Shown one piece after another: positions 24,795 through 36,886 of a stretch of 64,000 nucleotides of DNA. The DNA comes from Cymbidium sinense (Eukaryota > Streptophyta > Magnoliopsida > Asparagales > Orchidaceae): NCBI GenBank assembly GCA_021442155.1, contig CM038221.1, positions 47,501,648 to 47,565,647 of the forward strand, given 5' to 3'. A model generated the notes under the pieces. That model saw nothing but the letters and a program-made list of their open reading frames with translations. It made no database searches and had not been told where the DNA came from. Within the stretch, counting starts at the first letter, position 1. Each line of letters starts with the position of its first letter. Position numbers and translations under genes: made by a program.

Positions 24795-25946
24795 TCAAGT
24801 TTGGACTCCCTCTAGTCTTATCAATAAGAAGAATGTCATCGCAAAAAAGCATACACCAAGGTACATCTTTTGTAAATGCCTAGTAAGAACATCCATAACT
24901 AAAGTAAAAAAAGATAAGGGCTTAAAGTTGATCCTTGATGTAATCCAACTAAAATAGGAAAATATTTTGTCAATCCTCCTTGTGTTTGGACACAAGTAAC
25001 AACTCTAGTATACATATCCTTAATGACTTGAATATAACCAATATTAACTCCTTTTGTTCTAGAACTCTCCAAAGAACATCTCTTGAAACTTTATCATAAG
25101 CTTTCTCTAAATCAATAAATATCATATGTAGATCCTCCTTACTTTCTCTATGCTTCTCCATCAAACCCCTTAACAAATGTATAGCATCCATAGTAGATCT
25201 TCCTGACATGAAACCAAACTGATTGTGAGAAACTTCTGTATCACATCATAACCTATGCTCAATTACTCTCTCCAATAATTTTAATGTATGGCACATTAAC
25301 TTAACTCCTCTATAATTTGCACACTCTTGTGCATCACCTTTATTCTTAAATATAGGAACCAACAAACTCTTTCTCCACTCATCTGGCATTTTTTTCATCT
25401 TTAAAATGACATTAAAAAGATTTGTAAGCCAAGAAATTCCTTGATCTCCTAAACATTTCCACACTTCTATTGGAATATTATCCGTCCTACGCTTTTCACA
25501 TTTCATTTTCTTTAAAGCTTCACTAACTTCAGATTTACTAATACGACGATAAAATGAAATTCTCTATTTTTGTTTAGGGTATTAAGGTTACTAAAATCAA
25601 TCATACTTTCAGATCCTTCATTGAAAAGTTTATCAAAATACCTCATCCACCTATTTTTAATATCTTTTTCTAAGAAAAGCACTTTATTATTTTCAACCTT
25701 AATACCCCTCACTTGAACTATGTCTTTACTTCTCCTATCTCTTTGGTTGGCTAACTTATACATATATCTTTCACCTTCTTTGGTATCTAATATATTGTAT
25801 AAATCACTAAAAGCTAAATTTTTTGCATCATATATAGCTTTCTTAGAATCTCTACAGGCCACTTTATATCTTTCCCAATTCTTCGAATTTTTATATTTAA
25901 ACCAAGTTTTATAACAATGCTTCTTATTTCTTATCTTTTCTTGCAC
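24795..25946 (-). pseudogene. LINE reverse transcriptase region, frameshifted
   Basis: Read on the minus strand. 25,512-25,946 is the EN-RT linker (YERYK-like and DTKEGERYMYKLA-like residues). 25,246-25,506 carries the RT start (DNIPIEVWK, LLVPIFKNKGDAQ, NYRGVKLM). 24,970-25,209 carries motif A ([11 protein letters not shown]) after [13 protein letters not shown]. 24,795-24,995 carries the LVMDVLTRHLQ segment, and motif C reads LFCDD in a shifted frame near 24,840. The usual plant RTE motif is FADD; the two aspartates are kept but alanine is replaced by cysteine. Frames are disrupted at least twice, so no full RT can be made. Confidence 0.9.
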
Positions 25947-26241
25947 ACTCTAACTCCACCACCAACTATTCTTATTAAAAGAAGCTTTTCCTTTTGATTC
26001 TCCAAGCACATCTTTAACAACTTGCTTAATTTCACGATATTTTTTTCTCACATAACGCTTTTATGAACATCCCAAATTCTAATTTCTTGTAGCTTGCTCT
26101 TAAAAATATTTTATTTTTTAAGTGTCCATCTAATCCTAGGATAATAATTTAGTTTATTTTTCTCTTACAACCTTTCATCTTAAAATCTAAAACTAATAAT
26201 GTTGGGTACATAAAATTTCACTTGGAATGACCTTACAATCT

Positions 26242-26874
26242 TTACAATCTAAACAATCTATTTTTTCTTATCGTAAAATAATCAATTGTTTTACTAGATC
26301 CATTTTTATAAGTAAATATATGTTCATCTCTTTTCTTAAATAGAGTATTAGCAACTATAAAATCATAAGCTAAGGCAAAATCTAATATAGTCCTACCTTC
26401 TTCATTAATCACTCCAAATCTATAACCATCATGAATACTTTTAAAATCTTCTACCACTCTACCAACATGTCCATTTAAATCTCCCCCAATAAATACTTTT
26501 TCTTCAAGAGGTATCTTTTGTATTAATCTCTCTAATTCATTCCAAAATTTTACTTTTGAGCTTACCTCCAAACCTACTTGAGGAGCATAGACACTTATAA
26601 CATTGATAATCTTAGTATCAACAATAATCTTTAAAGCTATAATTCTATCTCCACATTTATTAATACTTATAACATTATCCTTCAAACTTTTATCTATAAT
26701 CACACTACACCATTTCTAGTTTGACTTTTACACGAATACCAAAGTTTAAAACCTAAACTATCAATCTCCTTGGCCTTCTCACCAACCCATTTAGTTTCTT
26801 GAACACATAAAATATTTATCTTTCTATGAACCATAATATCTATTAATTCCATTAATTTACCTGTAAGAGTACCT
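26242..26874 (-). pseudogene. LINE AP-type endonuclease domain, frameshifted
   Basis: Apurinic/apyrimidinic-like endonuclease of a non-LTR element, which nicks target DNA for target-primed reverse transcription. Visible motifs on the minus strand: QETKWVG near 26,790, VISVYAPQVG near 26,580, FIGGDLNGHVG near 26,480, and DEHIFTYKNG with IDYF near 26,300. A one-base shift near 26,705 separates the first segment from the rest. Confidence 0.88.
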
Positions 26875-26899
26875 TAGCCCAATTGACCATGAACCCAAC
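26875..26899. repeat. LINE target site duplication, right
   Basis: Identical 25-bp copy of 24,043-24,067 at the 5' side of the LINE. After it the TTGACC-rich LTR sequence continues without a break. Confidence 0.93.
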
Positions 26900-27678
26900 T
26901 TGACCTAAATGGTCAAATTGAGCCTAAATCAAATCAAACCAAAATTGAATGAAACCAAAGCTTGCAACTATTTCAAATGACCAATCAAACCTAAATCAAC
27001 CCATGACTTAACCCAATTAGATCAAATGAGTCAAATTGGTCAACTTGACCCATTTGACCTAAATGAAATCAAATGAACCAAAACCAAATATAAATCAAAC
27101 TGAACCAAACCAATCATGCCAACACATTTCAAATAGTCATATGAATTTGACCCGACTCTTAGATTGACCTAATTTGACCAATTGGTTAATTTGACCCATT
27201 TTGACCTAAATGGGTCAACATGAGCCAAATGACATCAAATCAACTCCAAATTCTTTGAAATTTGGACCAACCCAATTGCAAACTATTCTAAATCTGCCTA
27301 AAGTGAAAGAAAACCAAATGACCATTTTACCCTTAGGTCAAGGGGTAACATATGGCCAATTCCACTAGAAATTTGGTCATATCCTTTCCATGGCTACTTG
27401 GAACCCTCTTAGTGGACTAAGTGAACACTAGTGGGTGTGGTGCACATGATCCAATGGATTTGGGTTAGCCAAACCCAACCCAATGGCCAAACTGACCACC
27501 CACTTGGAAATGAGCACATGGATCACCTCCATACTCTCATTCTCCACATGCTACAACTTCTCCACTACCTCCCTCTGCAAAAATCGAACCATGTGCCACC
27601 TCAAACGGCCAAAATAACCCAATCAAGGTGGTCAATTTGATCAAAATGACATCTACACTCTCGACCATCCGATCCTTC

Positions 27679-27700
27679 TAGGGGAGATATACTCCCCCTA
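27679..27700 (+). promoter_or_regulatory. Candidate LTR core promoter: TATA hairpin (copy C)
   Basis: The arms TAGGGGAG and CTCCCCCTA (one extra C) enclose ATATA. It occupies the same place as 2,543-2,569. The 65-residue ORF just downstream (27,913) is not conserved in other copies. Confidence 0.4.
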
Positions 27701-29901
27701 ATTTCATTTCATTTACACACACTCACACTCGATTGAAGCTAAGAAACTCAGACCAAGCATCCTCAAGCTTCTCCAAAGTTCCCAAGGCTCATTTGATTTC
27801 TCCATTTTCGATTTTCCTTAAGCCGAAAATAGGGGAGCTCAAGGAAAATTCCATCTCACTCAATACTCAATTTCAACTCAATTCCTCCTTCAAGCACCTT
27901 GAGGGAACCTAATTGAGCTCACCCAAGTCTTCATCCAAGTTCTCAAGTCACGGGAGAGGGGAGTTTCATCAAGGCCGCAATCAATTGAAACCCACTTTGG
28001 TCCATAGGAAGATCCACTCAACCTCAAGCCCTCAAATCTTCAACAGAGCTTCGTCTCCATTATACAAAGCTACCCCCATGGTTGGGAGCACCGGTGATAG
28101 CCTTCGGTGAGGTATGCCTTCAAACCGAGCCTAGAATAGGAAGTGTTTAGTCTTTTATGAAATAAGCTTTCACCCCATTATAAATTGACTATTGGATGTC
28201 TTGCTCCTTGCTTGATGACGGTGTGAGTTAAGTTTGAGCTCAATCCAAGCTCAATCGAGCTCGGATCAAGCCCCAACGAGTGGAGGGATGCCTTATCCAG
28301 CAGGCGAGCTCAGTGACGGATCATGGACCGTCCATCTGCATATTTTGGATGGACAATCCTGATTAATCTGCCTAAGATCTATGGATTTATCTCTTAAGAA
28401 TCGCGGGCTTAATCCTGACTGTCCGATCTTTGATCAGATGGTTGAGGAGAAAGCGCATAGCGCTCGGCTGACGCGGCATTGGATATGACTACTTAAATAG
28501 TGAATCCCGTCACGCCACGTGGAAAGCGAGCACTGTGTCAGTGGTCCACATGGCGATTAACTATATAATTAGGCTATTTAATTAAGTTTTAATCACAATA
28601 ACTTCAAAAATACATAACTAAATGTAGAAAAATCAAGAAAATACAAAATAAAATGCATTATGAAGATAATTCGAAGGGAAATAATATGAAATTAGGTTTG
28701 ATTGATTTTGAACAGTAAATTCTCTATAATTTGGATTTTATTAGAAATGTAATTATCTTAATTACTCCCTAATTATTTCATTGATTAATTCCAAACTTCT
28801 TAAGTAAGTTTAGTGGAATGACTTCTGCCTCCCCTAATTTTCTTGGAATTTATTAATGGTTTAATTAGGAGAATTGCTTAATTCATCTCTAATCACTCCT
28901 TTAATCAATTAAATGATTAATTAACCTGTTAAATGATGATAAATTCATTAATTAAATTTGTTAATCACCTTGGAACAGTGGATAGACTTAGGGAATGAGA
29001 TTAGGATGTCTTATCTAAATCTCTTCCCCTAAGTCTTTTTTACTTGAATGAAAACTTAATTAATTTAAAAATTAATGAATGATTTGATCATTTCATTTAA
29101 TAGCTTAATTAACCAAACTCAAAATTGAAAATTAATCCAAAAACTTAATCACTTAATCAATTCCTTCTTGGATAGATGCTTAGGTGTTCAATAACCAGAG
29201 TAAACTTAAGGAAATCATACCTAACCCATATATGTGGGAAATGTTATGAAAGTACTTAAATTAAATCATTTAGCTTAACTAATCATTAATTATAAGCCAA
29301 ATGCATTAGGCCCCTTTCTTTCTTAGGTACATTACTGATTTAAATTCCTTGTGATTTTATATCATACATTGGCTCATAATTATTTGATTAAATATGTTAA
29401 AGTGGTGTAGGAAAGTAATAATTAATGAACTTAATGAACACCTTAACGTAAGTAAAACATAAAATTTTCTTAAGGGTTCTAAAAATTAAACTAAAATAAC
29501 ATACACATATGGGAGATGGGTTAGGACCAGCAAACCCTTTTCAAATTTCTTAAATTCAAATCAAACTCAAGACCAAATCAAAATTTTCTTAAACCAACTT
29601 TGATTCACTTTAAATAATCTTATTTCATGGGATTATCTTTAGGAATTAATTAGGTAGAATGAATCTACATGCTTTCATCACTTTATTTCTTTTCTAACAT
29701 GCTAAGTGTGCATGTCATATGAAAATCATGCATTTATGTCTTTTAAAAAATCAAATTAAAATGAAATATTTTCTTTATGTCAAATTGCATGTTTTAGCTA
29801 AAGTAAAAATATGAATGGCTATTATCACTACTAAATCCAAAACTATTTTCAAAACTTAGAAATTAAATATTACAAATGAAAAGTGTGCTGCTTATAGGTA
29901 C

Positions 29902-32900
29902 TGTTGACCTCATTTTTAGAATGAGCACTCAACCCTCCCGTCTTAAACATATGACTCCTCTTAGACTTTATGAGTTTCTTAGCCTTAAGACACATCTATT
30001 GATTAGGTGGATACTCAAACCTAGCCCTAGAAGACTTAGAAGAGTTAGCCATAGGAATAGGTCATGCTTTAGGGGTGTTAGGAAAATTTTCTACCCTTAG
30101 CTTAAACCATTCCTCACTTTCCTTTTTTCAAGTTAAACTCCAAATCAATTTTATTTGATTTTCTCCAAACTCAAATCAACTCCATATGATTGAAATCTAT
30201 GATTAAAACCCATGATCAAAATCCTTCAAAATTCCTAAGTCCAAATTCTGCTTAAGTCTTTAATTTTCCCTTAAGGACTTAACCAAAATCATGATTCAAA
30301 CCTATTCAAACCTTTGATATTTTCTCATACCTCATTTATATTCTCATTTATATGCACATATATAAATGAAATATAAATTCAAACTCATCAAATCAAATTC
30401 AAAATTCAAAACCAATTCATGAAATTCCCCTTAAATCATTTAAATCCCCTTTAATGGATTTAACCTAAACCTTGATCAAATCAATTTAAACTCATGGTAT
30501 TTTCTAAAAACTCATTTATATTCTCATTTATATTCACATATATAAATGAAATATAAATATAAATCAATCAAACAAATCCAAGAATTAAATTCCCAATTTA
30601 AAATCTCCTTAAGTCATTAATTTTCCATTAATGAACTTAGCCAAAATATTGATCAAACCATTTCAAATTCATGGAATTTTCCCATAACTCATTTATATCC
30701 TCATCATTTGACTTCAACCCACTTGTAAATGGATTTATATTTTAATCATGAATCCATATACAAGACCAACAAGAATCAAGCTGACCAGCCATTTGACCCC
30801 AGGCTCACTTGACCCAAAGTGACCTAAAGTACCCTTATGAGACAAATTTTGATCCTAACCAAATTAGATTGAACCAAACTCATATTTGTCTCTCATCATG
30901 TTCAATAATCATCATGGGATGATCAATTAATCAAATTGGATCAAACCAACTCAAACCTAAGGGTTGACCAAGTCAACACTTAACCTAAAATGAAACCTTA
31001 CATAGCCAAATTCTACCATAGGATAAATTGATTGAAACCATTGATCTAAGTTCACTCAGGACTTATGTTTGAACTTGACCAAGTCAACATTTGAGCCTAA
31101 CCTAGCCCAATTAGCCCACTTGACCCAAGTTGACCCATTTTGACCTAAAGGGCAAAAATGTTTCAAAACTTGATCTAAGCCAAACCATCCCAAATCACAT
31201 GTGGAACTTGACCGAAGCCTCAATTGGCCAACTATACTTAACGTAGCCCAATTGACCTTAGACCCAACATGACCTAAATGGGTCATGTTGAGCCAAAATT
31301 GAACTTAACCCAAATTAATTGGAAACAAAGATACCAATCCACTCCATATGACTAACCTAACCTAAACCTACCCTTGACCTACCTTAACTAGGTCAAATGG
31401 GTCAAATAGGTCAACTTGACCCATTTGACCTAAATGAAGCCATATGAGCTAAATCTAAAACTATACCAAATTGAATCAAACCAAAGCCACCAAAATATTT
31501 CAAATGGTCATATGAACTTGACCCAACCCTTGGTTTGACCCAATTTGACCCAAGTTGACTCATTTTGACCTAAATGGATCAACATGAGCCAAACCTATCA
31601 AATAGATTCCAAATCCAATGAAACTTGGCCAAACCTAGTTTCTCCACATACCCAACATATGCAAAGTGGAAAAATAACAAAATGACCATCCTACCCCTAG
31701 GCCATAGAAAAAATTTGGCCTAACCCATGGGTAATTTGGTCATACCCTCTTCACATTCACTTGAGGCTTTCCTAAAAGATCAAGAGGACCTAGGGGAGAG
31801 TGGTGCACCCAACCCAATGGGTTTGGGTCAACCCATTTGGTCCCTATACCAAACCTAACCCTATGATCAAAAATTGAAATATCAAAACCCCTCTCAAGCT
31901 CAAATTCAAGCACACTCCTAACTGATCAAATAGCCCTCAGCCTATGATCAATTAGATCAAAATGGCATGTCCATTGCTGGTCGTCCGATCCTTCAAGGGG
32001 GAGATATACTCCCCTTATTCACTTTTGTTTTGATTCACTTAAGGTCGATTGAAGGAGAGGAAGCCAGAAGAGCCATTGAAGATTGATCTTAAGCCTCCTA
32101 GAGCTCTTCCCATTTTCTTTTTCTCGACTTTTGAATAGTGAAAAAATAAGGGAGGTAGAGTAAATTGCCAACTTCTTCCACACTTCATCGAGTGCACCTA
32201 AGCTTCTATTAGAGTTCCTATAGCAAGGAAGAGTCCAATTGGATCAAAGTTGAAGCTCAAGCAAGGAGGAGTTGGTCCATACATTGATCTACTCAAGCTC
32301 AAGTGCTCATATTGTCAACAAGGCTTTGGCACAACTAGATGAACCTTCTCCAAGAAAATCGAGCGCTGGTGATCACCTTCAATGAAGTATGAGATTTTCT
32401 GACCATTAAACTCAATATGGTGTGGAGCTTTGTGAAGGAAATTTTCACCCTATCAATTTTTTACCGTTAGCTTTTCTGCTCTCTGTCTTTAGATGGTGTG
32501 GGTTTAGTTTGGTGTGATTCCATGCTAGACCAAGCTTGGATCTTCCCCTCGATCATGGACGATCTCTATTGATCAAGGGGAAGAACTTGGATGATCTCAG
32601 TCATCCATTCACGCATTTTAGATGGACTGCTAAGATTATTCAGCACGTTTAGAAATCCTTTTATCCAATTTAAAATATGGGGGGATCCTTAGTCGTTCCA
32701 TCTTTGATCAGACAATAGAGGATTAAAGCGCGTGCACCATTACCGCCACCCATGAGGTGATAACTTAAGTGATCCTCTCACGGTGTGACTCGTGTAAAGC
32801 GCACTGATTGTCACCGCCACACGTTGCGCCATGAGCTAGGGATTAATTAGGATTAGTTAAAAATGCTTAATTAATTTCTAATTAATCCAAGAACCTTCCA

Positions 32901-35900
32901 AAATCCATAACTCCTTATGGAAAACTCAAAAAATGTGAAATAAAATCCTATGGATAGATAATTAAACCTAGAACATTTTAAAATTAATTTTGATGAGTTT
33001 TGAATTATGCTTTTCTTTAAATTTGGGTTTTATTAGAAAGTATATTTTGTTAATTACTTTTTAATTAAGCCTCTGATTAATCCCAAATTTATTGGGTAAG
33101 TTTTAGGGGATGACTTTTGCCTCCCCTAATTTTCTTGGGATTTATTGAAGGCTTGATTAGAAGAATTACATATGGTTTCCTTAATTAGCTTCCTTATGTG
33201 ATTGAGCATAATTAGGGTATGTTTAGTGTTTTTAATCTATGATTATGGTTGATTAAGGTTAGATCTAGTGAGTGGGGGGTTTATGGAATATTTTTGGGAA
33301 ATATCCTCTAAGCTATTCCCTGAACCCCCTCTTCTCTCCTTAATACTCCTCTTAATTAAGGGTTAATTCATTAATTATCCCTTTAATCAATTTCTAAAAA
33401 ATTTAAAAAGTTTGAGAACTTTATTAATCTACTTTGGGTAGATGCTTAGGTGTTTAATAGCCTAAATTTCATTAAGGAAATCAAGACCCAATTCACTTGT
33501 GTGAAAGGGCATTTTGAAATTACTTAAGCTAAATCCCATAGCTTAATTAACTTTTAATTGTCAACCAAATTGCATGAGGCCTTTTCATTAATTATTTAGT
33601 ATTTAAATTCTTCCTCTTGTATAATATTTAGTTAATTCTAAAATCTAATGTAGATGGGTTAGGAACATACTCCTTCATAAATATCAAACTTCTAAAAAAA
33701 TTCAAAACATGTTGGTACTTTGATTTATTCATTCTCTTTATTATTTATTGATTTATTTATATGCTTTCATTATTTGAATTTCCTTTCATTACTTTAACAT
33801 TTAATTTTGTATGCCATGTGATTTCATGCAATCATAGTTTTGAAATTCAAATTTTAAAATGAAACTATTCACTTTATGTCAAACTTACATGTGTTGGCTA
33901 AATTAGGGTTACCTATACTTGCATAAATAAATTGCATAAAATAAGAATGAATTCATTAAACAATTTTTGCTTTCTCCTTTTCTATTTTATTTTATTTCAT
34001 ACATATGTTTATATTTAAGGAAAGTGGTATATTAGTCTAGACAACCCCGAGGTTGCGAGGCTTTAAGTAGCCTTAAGTAGGTCTTGTACCTTATACCTCT
34101 GGTTAACAATGGCGCTGTACTCACTTATGCCTTTCTTAGTTTCATGTGTGTATGTAAAATTTTGGATAAGGAAAACCTTTTCTACTTAATAAAAACCATG
34201 CATATTCAAATTCTAAATTTTCTTAAATGGATTACTTAGCACGCATAATAAATTATGTTAAATAATCTCATTTGCATGTATAGATATGCTTAGGGTCTAT
34301 CCATATGTATGTTATATATATTGGGAAAGAAATGAAGTAATGTATATTATGTGAATTTTGATTCATTTTATTTAATCTTAAAATGTCTTTCTTTTTTAAT
34401 AGGTTTGTTTAGAGTTTATCTAAACTTAGGATTAATTAAAAGATATAATCAAAATATTCACCTAAATGAAACTAAAATGTGAATCTATTTTAGAAATTAC
34501 TTAGGTTAGGGAAGGAAAGAGAAGTTCTCTTCTCTTTCCCTCTCTTCATAACTTAGTAATTAATTATAGGATTCACTTAAACCAAATCAAAATATGAAAT
34601 AAAATAAATTCAAAATAATTAAACAACTTAAATGAAACCCTCCTCTAAGTTGAACATATTTTTCATACTTAGAAAATTTAAACCTAAAGCCCTAGCTAAG
34701 CATACCACACAGGCCTTCAAAGCACACACATTAGCCTAAGTCACCACTTCTAGCTTTAGGTTAGGTCGGTGCATGGTTTGATGCTATGTTTTATTTTGTG
34801 ATATATATTTTAGATTAGATGTTAGGGTGTATGCTCGTAGAATGAATGGTAGAGTGTTCTTAGATTAATTATTCTTTTTGTAAAGGATTGTGCTTAAGGG
34901 GCGCTATCATAAATAAAAAATATATAAATGCTTTTGCTTGCAGGTGCTTTATACTCCTAAGCATAATCCATAGGCTAGGTGGATTTAGTCACCCATGTAT
35001 GGGATGATAAGTCTAATATACTTGATTGGGATCTGTGTGGTTTATTTTAGCTAACCTTTGTCTTACAGGTGTTAGTTAGATTTTTACTTTTCCCTTTTCA
35101 TGTAAATATTTATATAATTAGGATTTTGGAATGATTGTTATGGGGATTAGGATGAACATTGGTCATAAGATTCTATCTTATGCACCATGTGAAGCCTTGG
35201 AGCATCCACCTTCTAACCATCCAAAGAAGAAAAGAAGAAAAGAAGAAAGAAGAAAAGAAGAAGAAAAAAGAAAGAATAAGAAATAAAGCTTTAAGACTCC
35301 CATAACAATGAATTCATTTTTTAATTGTAATTTAATTCATTTGTAATCCGGGTTGTATAATGGTAGAGCTCAGCTACCCAATTTGATATTTTCAGGTTTG
35401 TGTGGTGGTACCTGACCACAACGATCATTTATTCTTTTTGTGAGTAGCTTTATAAATTGATTGATGATTTGCTTAGCTTTTACATTAAGTGGCATGCTTT
35501 TCCTAGTTTTTTCCTTATTTTATGTATGGCCTGGATATGGATTAGGCTTTTTAGGAAAAAAATAAATCTTTTACCCAACTTAACAACTCATAACCTCACT
35601 TAAAGCTTAAGTTTAAAATCAAGATAAAAGAATTAACAACCCTTTAGCTTGGTGACCATATCTTTTATGATATCATGCACAAATATATCTTATTTCACTC
35701 TTGATTGGAGGGCTTCCACCTTTGCTAGAGAAACTTGGCTTGACCTTTGAGAGCCATGGTGGAAACTCACCTCCTCCCTTCTCGCTGATTTTGGCCAATA
35801 ATCTATTTCTCATGCATTAGTCATATGAATCCTATTAGCCTGAGTCAAAATTATTGTCCAAAATAAAAATAAAATGAAATTTAAAGTTGCATTAGATTTA

Positions 35901-36862
35901 GGTCATTTGAAGCATGCTCTTTACATGATCTAGTCTCTTTAGAGAGTGAGTTTAAGGACTTAGTCTCTTTCTAAATAATAACAGCCTAACTATCTTGCAT
36001 AAGTATAAAGACTTGCCTACATGTATTTAAAATCATAGGAGGGGTTAGTTGGCGACCACCCCCAGGTGGTTGTAAGTTCAAGCTGTCGAGTGATTTATCT
36101 TCTTTTGTGGAGGCAAACCAATTACCCATTTTTGCCTTAGATTTAGGATGTGCTTCTGGCCCTCATCGAAGCTCCCTAGATTTAGGTTTTGAGGTTGCTC
36201 CTCCCCTTTATGGGCTATAAGCATAATTCCTCACCTCTTAAGCATTTCCTTAATCTTGTGTTAAGGAATCTTAATTCCTAAATTTCTAATGAAAAATGCA
36301 ACCTAAATAAACTAAATTAATTTCTAAAATGTAAAGCCCAACTATAAGATAGTTTAAGATGCTCGCTAGGTTTTCATACATCATGGGCATCTCCTACTTT
36401 TCTTTCATTTTGGCTTCGATAATAACTCCATCTTTTGATCAATCCCATTTGATCTTCAAATATAAACCAATCAATTGATAGTCCTTTCTATTAAAATCTT
36501 CAAAGACAACAATCATTTACCTTAATCAAGAGTTTTCCTAAGTGATCTCGTCCCTTAAGATGTAATTAACTATGGGGACTTGCCCATATAGGGAACTTAA
36601 GGAACCCTGTTTAAAATAAACTCTGCTTTATTTTTCCATGTAAAGTAGAGGAAGAATCTCTAGTAGATATGCAAATCCATCATCCTTAGGAGTCCTTATT
36701 GAGGTGATTAGATCCATTAAAGGGTAGTTACTTCTATTTTTCGAGATAGTACACTATTTATTTGATGATGTACCCAATCACTGAATAAGTACATATGCAG
36801 ATCTGTGTGGTATCCTAAAAGGATGAATTTTTATAGTTTCTTGCCTTATCTTTCTCCCCACA
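29902..36862 (+). mobile_element. Giant LTR, copy D (7.0 kb), followed by internal leader
   Basis: Starts TGTTGACCTCATTTTTAG and ends TTTCTCCCCACA. Blocks: TTGACC domain (30,780-31,760), TATA hairpin (31,995-32,016), leader, donor-like GAA|GTATG (32,387), GC-rich block (32,560-32,840), one sub-repeat (34,027-34,118), branch-point-like ctaac and acceptor TCTTACAG|GTGT (ends 35,068), and stem-loop (35,362-35,379). It is followed at once by ggtttgaaggcgactcc, so it behaves as a 5' LTR rather than a solo LTR. Left flank ggtac and right flank ggttt do not make a convincing duplication, which also fits a 5' LTR. Confidence 0.7.
31995..32016 (+). promoter_or_regulatory. Candidate LTR core promoter: TATA hairpin (copy D)
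   Basis: The arms AAGGGG(G)AG and CTCCCCTT enclose ATATA, about 2.1 kb from the LTR start, as in the other copies. Confidence 0.4.
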
Positions 36863-36886
36863 GGTTTGAAGGCGACTCCCTATAGG
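36863..36886 (+). other. Retroelement leader / possible primer binding site
   Basis: The bases immediately after the LTR end read ggtttgaaggcgactccctata; nearly the same string follows the LTR end at 43,050. Position and the ggcgactcc core are what one expects of the region just inside a 5' LTR in some plant Ty3/gypsy lineages that prime from tRNA-Arg. I could not check complementarity to a tRNA. Confidence 0.45.

Larger units (their letters stand above)
24068..26874 (-). mobile_element. RTE-type non-LTR retrotransposon (LINE), minus strand
   Basis: The element carries endonuclease (EN), a linker and reverse transcriptase (RT) in that order on the minus strand, and ends in a tail of TTG/TTA triplets (AAC/AAT on the plus strand from 24,068). 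Perfect 25-bp direct duplications flank it. The 5' end falls right at the start of the EN domain (GTLTGK-like residues near 26,860), so it is at most slightly 5'-truncated. The frame is broken by several indels, for example near 26,705 between the first EN strand and the IIDKSL segment, and again around 25,210-25,245 and 25,506-25,545. The copy therefore looks inactive, although the duplication is still perfect. It lies in the TTGACC-rich domain of copy C. Confidence 0.93.
22528..29901 (+). mobile_element. Giant LTR-like repeat, copy C (5' part, holds a LINE)
   Basis: Starts TGCTGACCTCATTTTTAG, matching the LTR 5' end. The order of blocks is the same as in the solo LTR: TTGACC-rich domain (split by a LINE at 24,068-26,874), TATA hairpin (27,679-27,700), leader, donor-like GAG|GTATG (28,112), GC-rich block (28,280-28,560) and AT-rich DNA. 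It stops at 29,901, before the tandem sub-repeats, where copy D begins. Its missing 3' part may be the fragment at 50,037-51,716, but about 1.6 kb would then be deleted. Small ORFs in the leader are not conserved between copies and are not called. Confidence 0.65.

Noticed and set aside
25720..25914. Plus-strand ORF of 64 residues
   Set aside because: Antisense shadow of the LINE linker region on the minus strand.
27913..28110. 65-residue ORF in the leader of copy C
   Set aside because: No counterpart in the other LTR copies; no recognisable domain.
31056..31286. 76-residue minus-strand ORF with repeated GQ/NW words
   Set aside because: Arises from the TTGACC-rich simple words of the LTR.
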